A stretch of 64,000 bases of DNA, from positions 1-64,000 of the forward strand of contig KN880483.1 of assembly GCA_000934385.1 (NCBI GenBank), written 5' to 3'. Within the stretch, counting starts at the first letter, position 1, and each line of letters opens with the position of its first letter. The DNA is from Cylindrobasidium torrendii FP15055 ss-10. Lineage: Eukaryota > Basidiomycota > Agaricomycetes > Agaricales > Physalacriaceae. The position numbers were made by a program, and so were the translations under genes. Shown here one piece after another: positions 56,298 to 64,000 of the stretch. Below the pieces are notes generated by a model. It made no database searches and was not told the DNA's origin. It saw only the letters and a program-made list of their open reading frames with translations.

Positions 56298-59200
56298 ATG
56301 TCGAACGCAGGTGGAGAGAAGAAGAAGAAGATGCAGGTGTTTGGGGTGGACTGGGGACGGAGAGAGAATACAGGGAGTGTGGGGCCTTCATCAGGTGTGT
56401 AGCGTTCTACTCAGCCTAAACGCATTGTCCAGTTGGCCGCTCATGGCTATGGCTGAGATTCCCTTCATGGCTGGATTCGATGACTTTTGTACTCATCTAG
56501 CTACAGGCATTAGGAACGCAAACACAAGTAACAGGATCGTATCACCGTTTACGAGCGTGAACAGCACGAGGGCGTCGTTCTCGCCTGGGATATCGAGCGC
56601 GAAGGCGAACGGGGGGTTTAAGACCAATGGATTCTCAGCCAGTGCGAACGGCTTTGGCGCCTATTCTGCTTCTGCCAATGGCTTCGCACCGAGCACGAAT
56701 GGCTTTGGATCAAGCGCGAATGGCTTTACACCCAGCACCAACGGTTTTGGCACGACCACTGGTCTTGCATCGAGCACCAACGGTATCTCATCCTCAACCT
56801 CTCTGCTTCCCCGACGGCGTACTGGCCTGCTCACTGGCCCCGAAATTTCAGCTCGCGCACGCGGGTTCTCGATGCGCACAGGCGTGATAAATGTGACGCC
56901 TGCGCATGCCAATTTGATGTATCGCGCGCCTGCGCCCACCAGACAGGACGATGCACCTTCCGCAAGACAGAACATTCACTCAGCGAGATCGACGGAGGGA
57001 GTAGGGGAAAGCATTTCTTCGGCGCCTGCGCGGTTCAGACGGCCTGTGAACGGGCATGGTACGTGATTTTTCTGCGTTTCAATGTTGAATGCTGATTAAG
57101 TTGGAGTAGGTATAACGAATGGTGTGTCTGAGAAGCGGGATGTGACCGGGACTGAACAAGATACGCTTTCCATCGTGTCTTCCAATGCGCCGATTATCCC
57201 TCAAGGGCCGACGTTGGCCCAGGGGCCAAGAACATCCACCGAAGCATCGACGTCTACCAAAGCTCCTGTGCCCACCTCCTCTAAAGGCCCATCAGCTTTC
57301 TCTTCGAGACGAGGGCCAGAGTTGTTGAAACGGCCTGCATACGACGCGTATCAGAAGTTCACGCAGGATGAGTTCGAGAGCTGGATTGGAGGGATGACGG
57401 GGCAGTTGAGGAGGACGTTGGGGTATGAGGAAGAGGAGAAAGAGGAGCCGCCGCTGCCACAGAAATCGCTGGACAAACAGACACCATCTGGCCATGCATC
57501 CAACCAGCAGGAATATGTAACCACTGCTGCGGAACCGGAAGAAGAGGAAGATTACCTTCCGGAGGCGCGTTTGCGAGCTGTGAGGCGAGGCAAGACGCGC
57601 GACCCACGGGATGGGCCTGGATGGGGTTCGAGTGAGGCACAACCCATTGTGCTTGACGGTCAGCCCTTTTTATCATTTTCTGGTACTTGAGGTTTCCTAA
57701 TCTTTCGCGTAGATTCAGATTCAGATTCGAATAAGGCAGATGGTGACGTCTCGTATGAAGAGTACGACGACGACGATGAGGGAGAGTATTCCCATCAAGA
57801 AGCGTCTGGAAGCGAGTACGCGTATAGCGATAACTTGGACGAGGAGGACTTAGAGGCGGAGGAAGCAGAGGTGGCGATGTTGGCGATGGAGGACGCTATT
57901 TCTCCTGCAATGCCCAAGTCCAAGCCCCAACGAACACCGAAGAGGAAAGGGCTAGGACAAGGGACTCCTGCGCATTTGGAAAAGACGCCTTTGAAGAGAT
58001 ACGAAGAGGAAGAAGAGGAGGCAAGTTCGCCTACGCAGAGGTTGAAATATGCGAGAGAGGCGTTGGCTGCAGAGGCCGCGTACGGGGAAGAAGAAGAAGA
58101 GGACGAGGAAGAAGAGGACGAGGAAGAGGAAGAGGAAGAAGAACTCACGCCAATCGAGGAAGAGCAAGGTACACTTCTTTTATCCTTACTATTTTGTTTC
58201 ATTCATGAGCTCATACATTTGTTTGCAGTTGAACCTGGTACGCGATTTATGTAAGTTGGGCCAGGTGTGAGTACTGATCAGGTTTCTTGTTACAGCATCC
58301 ACGAAAGAGGTCATCGAGTTTGATCAGGAGGAGGAGGAGGAGGATGCGTCTGAGGAGGGGTATGATGTCCGTGCTGCGGCTGGCCATAACCTGGAAGACT
58401 ACAACGAGGAGCAGGAGTTTGATGACAATGGGCAGCCAGTGGAGTATGTGGATGAGGATGAAGAGGAAGAGGAAGACGGTTCAATCGATGCCTACGAAGG
58501 TCACAGTTTGTTTTCCAATGGTGGCCTGCCAGACGAAGACGAAGACCAGGAGGAGGATGAGGAACGTAGCCCTGTGCTCCCGCTTGTCTCTGCCCCGCCG
58601 GAACTGATAATGTACGATGATGACGAGGATGAGGGAGAGGATATGGGGAGCGAGGACTATTCTGAAGAGGATAACGATGGTTCGCAGCAAGTGGAGAGGA
58701 GGGAGGAGCCGGAGGTGATTGAGCTGGATCTGGACAGTGACCAAGGCGAACAGGCAGCTGCGTACGAACAAGAAGAGGAGGAAGAGGAGGACATCAGATC
58801 TTCGTCTCCTGTTCAAGAGGAAGAGGAAGAAGCGCCTCCGTCGTCCTCGCGTCGTGGCCCTGCCTATCGTCAAGAGGGCGAAGACGTTCCCCAGTTCCTA
58901 CGCAAGTCGTACGGTCGGAGCAGTGCCGATGCGATAATTGACGACGACAGCGAGGAGGAGGAGGAGGACGAGGACGAGCAGGAGGAAGGAGAGGATGAGG
59001 ACGACCGGGAAGAGGAAACGGAGAGTGATCAGGAAGAGGACGAGATCCAAACACCTTTGCCTATCGCTCAAGCTTCGTCTCAGCAAGCAGAGTACATCGA
59101 AGACGATGGAGACAGCGTGATCGAAGAAGTAAAGGCGCCCACTGCAACGGAACAAACCACATCAGCTGCGAAAGCGGACTCGACCCCAGCAGTTCCCGTG

Positions 59201-62200
59201 GAACCTGGAACGCCCGCACCAGTAATAGCAGCAGATGGTCCTGAGCTCCCTTCGTCGCCCTCGCGGCCTGTGCTGGTCAGGACGTATGAGAGTTTGTTTG
59301 GGTCTTCGAGTGCGGTGCCTACCTCTGGCTCACTGCCCACCCCCTTTGGAAACAATGCGCGTAGCTCGGCGTTCACGTTTACGATGCCCATTGGGAACGC
59401 GAACACAGGTGCGACGGGTACGTTTGGAAGTGCGGCGCGTCCGTCCGTGTTCAGGGCGAGTGCTGGCTTCGGGTTTGGGATGAGTTCTCCTGCTACTCCT
59501 GCATCTGATACGACGTCAACGACTTTTGGATTCGGGTCAGCGCGCTCTGCGCCTGTGTTCGGCGGCAGCGTATCTGGATTCGGGTTTGGGAACGCGGGGC
59601 GGAGCATGCCTCCGTCTGCTGGGTTCTCGTTTGGCGCAACACCGTTGCCTTTGCCCGAGAATTCTGTGCCGCACGATTCAAATACCACGCAAGACGATAC
59701 TGCCTTGGATTTGGATGACGAAGATAGTGACTTCGTACCCAGGAGAAGGAATAGAAGGGACATTCCAGAGCTTCCAAGGAGACATAGTATCTTTGATTTG
59801 CGAGATGAGAGTGTCGAGGCTATTTTTGCTGCAAGGGAGGAGAAGGAGGCGCAGAGGATTGCTGCTGAAGCCGAGGCAAAGGCAGCAAAGGAAAGGCAAG
59901 AGGCGAAGGAGAAAGCAGATAGGGAAGAGAAAGAAGAGGTACGAAGCCTGGTTTTTCTTTATCGGGTGTATGCTTATGTGGCTTTTTTGTGCAGAAAGAG
60001 AGGCTTGCGAAGGAGGCGGCTGCTGAGGCAGAGGCAGAGGCTCGAAGGATTGCGCAGGCAGAAGCAGAAGCAGAAGCGAAACGCATCGCCGAAGCGGAGG
60101 CGGAGGCGGAGGCGGAGAGAATTGCGAAGGCTGAGGCGGCGGCTGAGGCAAAGAGGATTGCAGAGGCTGAAGCTGAAGCGAAGAGGATTGCAGAGGCTGA
60201 AGCTGAAGCAAAGAGGATCGCAGAGGCAGAGGCTGTAGCAGAAGTTTGTTCTTTCTTCTCTCTTCGCTCTTTAGCTCACACGGCTTTTGTGTAGGCCGAG
60301 AGACTCGCGGCTGAAGAAGCCGAACGATTGGCTGAAGCGGAGAGACTTGCAGCAGCAGAGGTATGTCCCCTTTACCCTTCCTGGTTAATTGGAGTATGCC
60401 AACACGCGTGCTTGTGTAGGCTGAGAGACTTGCCGAGGCGGAAAGACTTGCCGAGGGGGAAAGACTTGCCGCCGTAGAGGCCGAGAAACTGGCTGAGGCT
60501 GAGAGACTTGCCGCAGCAGCAGAGGTACGTTCCTTGCGTCATTGAGCTGCATTCTCCTGAGAAGATTTTGTTTAGGCAGAGAGGCTTGCTGTCGCTGAAG
60601 CGGAGAGATTAGCTACTGCCGCAGAGGCGGAGAGACTTGCCGCTATAGAGGCGGAGAGACGGGCTGAAGCTGAGAGAGAGGCAGAGGCCGAGGTATGCTT
60701 TTTTCTCTTTCTTTTGAACAATCAGGGTGTCCTAACATTCCTTTGTGTAGGCCGAGAGACTTGCTGTCGCTGAGGCCGAGAGGCAAGCTGAGGTGCAGAG
60801 ACTGGAGGCCGAAAGACTCGCAGCTGTTGAAGCAGAGAGACTGGCAGCGGCTGAAGCTGAAGCAAAGGAGAGAGTCCGAGTACAGGCGCGAGAGCGTGCT
60901 GAGGCAAAGAGGAGGGCTGACGAGGCGGAGGCGCAAAGATTAGCTGAGCTGGAGACGCAAAGGCTGGCCAAAGTGGAGGCGCAAAGATTGGCTGAAGCGG
61001 AAGCACAGAGAATGGCTGCACTTGAGGCGCAGAGGCTGGCTGAGGCAGAAGCGTTGAGACTGGCTACTGAACAGGCCGAGGTACGTTTTCTTCTATTTTG
61101 TACGTGTGGGCGGTTCAATGACGTTTTCACACAGGCTGAGGCTGAGGCAAAGAGAGCCGCTGAAGCTGAGGCAACAGCAGAAACGCAGAGATTAGCTGAT
61201 GCGCAGGCAAAAGTACATGACGAGGCTGAAGCCGAGAGAACTGCTGATGCTGAGGTATGTCTCTTCATGTATAGCACGACTTTTACTGACCATTTCTCCA
61301 GCACGACGAAGAGGATGAGCTCATTGACGAAGATGCGACGGGGGCGCCAACGATTGAGGTTTCGGATGAGGTGTGCTTGTTTCTCCTTTCTTCCATCGTT
61401 CCTTGTCTGAATCGTGTACAGGCTCCAGAAAGGGTCGAACTCGGCCCTACGGTCGGAGAGGGAAGTGTGCCGCCGACGAGGTTTTCGTCTCCTGGTGATT
61501 TGGAGTATCCTACCGGCGGGGAAGAGGGAGATATCAGTCTCAGGGTAGAGCCACCGTCAAGACAAATGTCGGAGTATCCTCCCAGCGATGAGGTTGAGCA
61601 AGACGCGTCATTTGAGCTGGAGGAGGAAGCTGGATCTACCGAAGCACAAGAACACGCTCCCACTGAAGTACAAGGCATGGACGTGCTGATTTCGACGTTC
61701 CCGACAACGGAGGCCGGGCCTGTTTTGGATGTCGAGAGGCTTCCGGCAGAAGATGCACAGGCGATTGTGGAGAAAGAGAGAAGGAAGGACGAGGAGCAGG
61801 CGAAGGCGAGGGACGCGGCTTTAACTGAGGAGGCTGAGGCGGGAGGTAGCGAGACGAAGGAGGTGCTGGAGGAGGATGCGGAGGGGAGCGATGATGACGA
61901 GGCGTACGAGAATCTAGAGGTGCGTTTCTTTCTCTGCTTTTGTGTCGGGACTGATGGCGGCATAGACGAAGGATGCATCGCAGCTGTCTCAGCATCCGGT
62001 TGTTATTGACGCTCCGCCACCGGTTATTGAGGAGAGTCGACTGGAGCCGTCTACCCCACAGGAAGAGACTACACCACGGGCGGGGCCATCAAAGATCCCA
62101 AGGCCAATCTCACGGTCGAGTGAAGGCAAAGACAGAGAAGACAAAGGCAAGGGCAAGCGAATTGCGCGCCTTGGATCGTCAAGCAAGCCTATTTCTGTCA

Positions 62201-63843
62201 GCTCGACGTCGTCTCTTTCGTCCGAAGGAACGGAGGGAAGGGTGTCACCGCTTTTCACACCTCCTGGGTCTCCAGGTCAAAGTCAAAGTCAAAGCCAAGG
62301 TCAAGGCCCAAGTCAAACTCAAGAGGCGAATGGGGGTGTGTTGCGAGAACCGACGTTGGTGTTGATGCCCGAGACACAGTCCAGTGAAGTTACTCGGTCA
62401 ACATCCTTGCCAGCGGTAGTAGTAGGAGAGCCGACCCAACCCCGTGTGCGTGGTTCGCGTACAGCCAAAACGCAGTGGGCGACGGCGATCCCTGCACCTG
62501 CATCCAAGCTCAAGTCGACGACGATGAACAAGATACCAGCAACCAAGCGGAAAAGGGATCCTCCGCCCGAAGGCAAGAAGGGTGCCCTGATGAAGGGCAA
62601 GCGCACGGATGGCGGGACGCCAAAGGCAAAGGGATACTGGCCGACGACGATGTTGTATGGAGGCGGTGCGGAGAAGCCGGTAAAGAAGAGGCATGTGCAC
62701 ATGTTGCCTGGCGGGAGGGCGGGTGGTGGCGAGACTGGTGGGAGTGGACAGCCTGTCGCGTCTGGGAGTGGAAGTAGGTCTGTTGCTTCTGCTCAGCCTG
62801 TTGCTTCTGGCAGTGGACAGCCAGTCGCTTCCGGAAGTGGACAGTCAATCACTACCACTCAACCCACCGGCAGCAACAACGTTGATACCTCCTCCACACC
62901 GACAGCCGTTCTAAAGGCGCCTGCGCCTGCGCCACCAACGATCGACACGACGCAGCACGCAACACACACACTTGGGAGCAGTATCACACCGGAGTACTCT
63001 TCACCCGTGACAAGGTCGAATTGCCCTTACCACCGCATTCGGATGCCTGAGCTCACCGAACCGCCTTCATCCAATGAAGGAGCAGGGACGCCCCCACCAT
63101 TTGCGCCCCGAATCCTCGACTTCCTTGTTCCCGGATGCACCCTCGGCGACCTCGAACTCATGGAAGAAGAAATGATATCTGACCTCGGCGTGGCGACACG
63201 TGCCGACGCGGCGCAGGCCGTGCAAGGCGACATTGAGGAAGATTTCGATTTTGAGGATGATTTGGTGGGTACGATGAGGAAGCTGGTTGGTGTGGATCTC
63301 ATTAGAGATCGAGAGGTCTTTTGGGTTCCGGCGGAGGGTCAGGTCGTGAGGAAGAGGGTTGTGGCTAGTACGGCGAGTGCAAGTGCGGTTGCGAGGACGG
63401 CGAGCGCGAAGACGGCGCCTGGACGCACAAATAGTGCTGCTGGGCAGAAGAAAGGCAGATTACCGAAAGCGCGGAAAAGTCAGGTCCAGGTCCAGGATGG
63501 AGATGAGACGGATGAGGAGGTGAGGCCGGCGAAGAGACAGAGAGTGGGTGAGCCAGTTGCGGCTGGTGACACCCTTGTCTTGCCACCTTCCGGTTCCCAG
63601 CAGTCCGCGTCTTTGCCCGGCACGCCGACGAATGCGCTCAAGAGGAAGCGTACAAAGAAGATTGGGAAGGATGCCGCGGAGTATAAGCCTACGGCCAAGG
63701 CTGACGATAATCATGCGCCGGAGCCCAAGAAGAGGAGGGTCGTGAAGAAGAAGTCGACGGCGCAACGGGATGTGCAAGATCCTCTTGTTCAAAACGACGA
63801 GGAGGGCCGTGAGCCGAAAAGGCAAAAGGTGCAGGAGGAATGA
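56298..63843 (+). CDS. Giant FG-repeat, acidic, coiled-coil protein; candidate nucleoporin-like
   Basis: Fifteen exons joined in one frame give about 2245 residues. Exons: 56298-56394, 56507-57058, 57110-57658, 57713-58168, 58229-58237 (9 nt), 58296-59938, 59995-60243, 60295-60360, 60420-60524, 60576-60692, 60751-61080, 61135-61254, 61302-61370, 61422-61919, 61966-63843. Order of parts: NGF/NGFG repeats (SANGFG, STNGFG, about seven); acidic Glu/Asp tracts; an FG cluster (PFGNN, TFGSA, GFGFGMSS, TFGFGSA, VFGGS, GFGFGNA, FSFGA); then about 400 residues of AEAERLA/AEAKRIA coiled coil; then basic, Ser-rich regions with an ASGSGQPV repeat, a compact block (NCPYHRIRMPEL, FLVPGCTLGDLELMEEEMIS, TMRKLVGVDLIRDREVFWVP) and nuclear-import-like ends (KRKRTKK, KKRRVVKKK). 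FG motifs suggest nuclear pore association, but I recognise no exact orthologue. Start and the first intron are the least certain. Confidence 0.75.
59995..61254 (+). repeat. Ladder of phase-0 coiled-coil exons
   Basis: Six consecutive exons (249, 66, 105, 117, 330 and 120 nt) are all multiples of three. Except for the first, each starts GCN-GAG (AE), and the first and all others end at GAA/GAG before a GT donor, so any exon could be skipped or duplicated without frame loss. The encoded unit is a six-to-eight-residue AERLAxAE pattern. Several of the intervening introns end in the same TTTGTGTAG or CTTGTGTAG stretch. Confidence 0.8.
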
Positions 63844-64000
63844 ATGTGCTGTGTTTCTTTTAGTCTTTTATATGTATCTTATTATATCTCGTGTCGTATT
63901 TCATCCTTTCTTGCAAATGATTTGTTTCTCTCTTGGTTTGTGTATATGTATGGGGAAGGTCTTCAGCGACGAGACTCTTGCAAAAAAAAGGCATCTGGGA

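Noticed and set aside
57795..58202. Minus-strand poly-Ser protein
   Set aside because: Produced by the reverse complement of GAA/GAG/GAC runs in an acidic exon.
59080..60211. Long antisense frames rich in Leu, Pro, Ser and Gln
   Set aside because: They mirror the repetitive Glu/Ala/Arg coding sequence of the giant gene. Their open length follows from codon composition.

Overview
The window reads as nuclear DNA of a basidiomycete fungus, most likely an Agaricomycete. Genes are dense, lie on both strands and are cut by many introns of about 45-60 nt with GT(A/G)NGT-type donors. The families also fit: a DUF6534-type membrane protein, agaricomycete-style F-box proteins, a mushroom-type sesquiterpene synthase, an 11+-intron CSC1-type channel, and tRNA-Lys genes with introns after position 37. 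No bacterial, plastid or mitochondrial block is seen. Most exon junctions given here were joined by eye from splice sites and family conservation, without transcripts.

Layout. 1-2.8 kb is degenerate: a fold-back repeat, a GC-rich minisatellite, an AT-rich element with inverted ends, and a truncated GH27 alpha-galactosidase remnant. 3-10 kb holds two F-box genes, a plant/fungal-type O-methyltransferase and a seven-TM-like DUF6534 protein. 10.8-23 kb has a CSC1/OSCA-type channel, an uncharacterised gene, a small two-TM protein, a BRCT-containing family X DNA polymerase, a protein with two SUMO-type motif cassettes, and a basic nuclear-type protein. 23.5-29 kb is a housekeeping block: Arp3, an NFKBIL1-like protein, ribosomal protein eL33 and glutaryl-CoA dehydrogenase. 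30.9-40.4 kb holds a Pho80/PCL-type cyclin inside unusually long gene-free flanks, a GNAT acetyltransferase, a Tda10-like P-loop kinase, Rer1 with two microexons, an IMPACT-family protein and a sesquiterpene synthase. 41-56 kb is sparser: three tRNA-Lys genes (two UUU, one CUU), a Nab2-type zinc-finger protein, two uncharacterised low-complexity proteins, a bZIP factor, and a complete 619-bp non-autonomous hAT-like transposon with an 8-bp target duplication. 56.3-63.8 kb is one gene of at least 15 exons encoding about 2245 residues, with N-terminal NGF/FG-like repeats, acidic blocks, a central FG cluster, a long Ala/Glu/Arg coiled coil built from a ladder of phase-0 exons, and a basic C-terminus: a candidate nucleoporin-like nuclear protein.

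There is no convincing secondary-metabolite cluster: the terpene synthase and the O-methyltransferase are 31 kb apart with housekeeping genes between. The observations I rate highest are the exon-ladder gene, the intact hAT-like element, the Rer1 microexons and the tandem SUMO-motif cassette.
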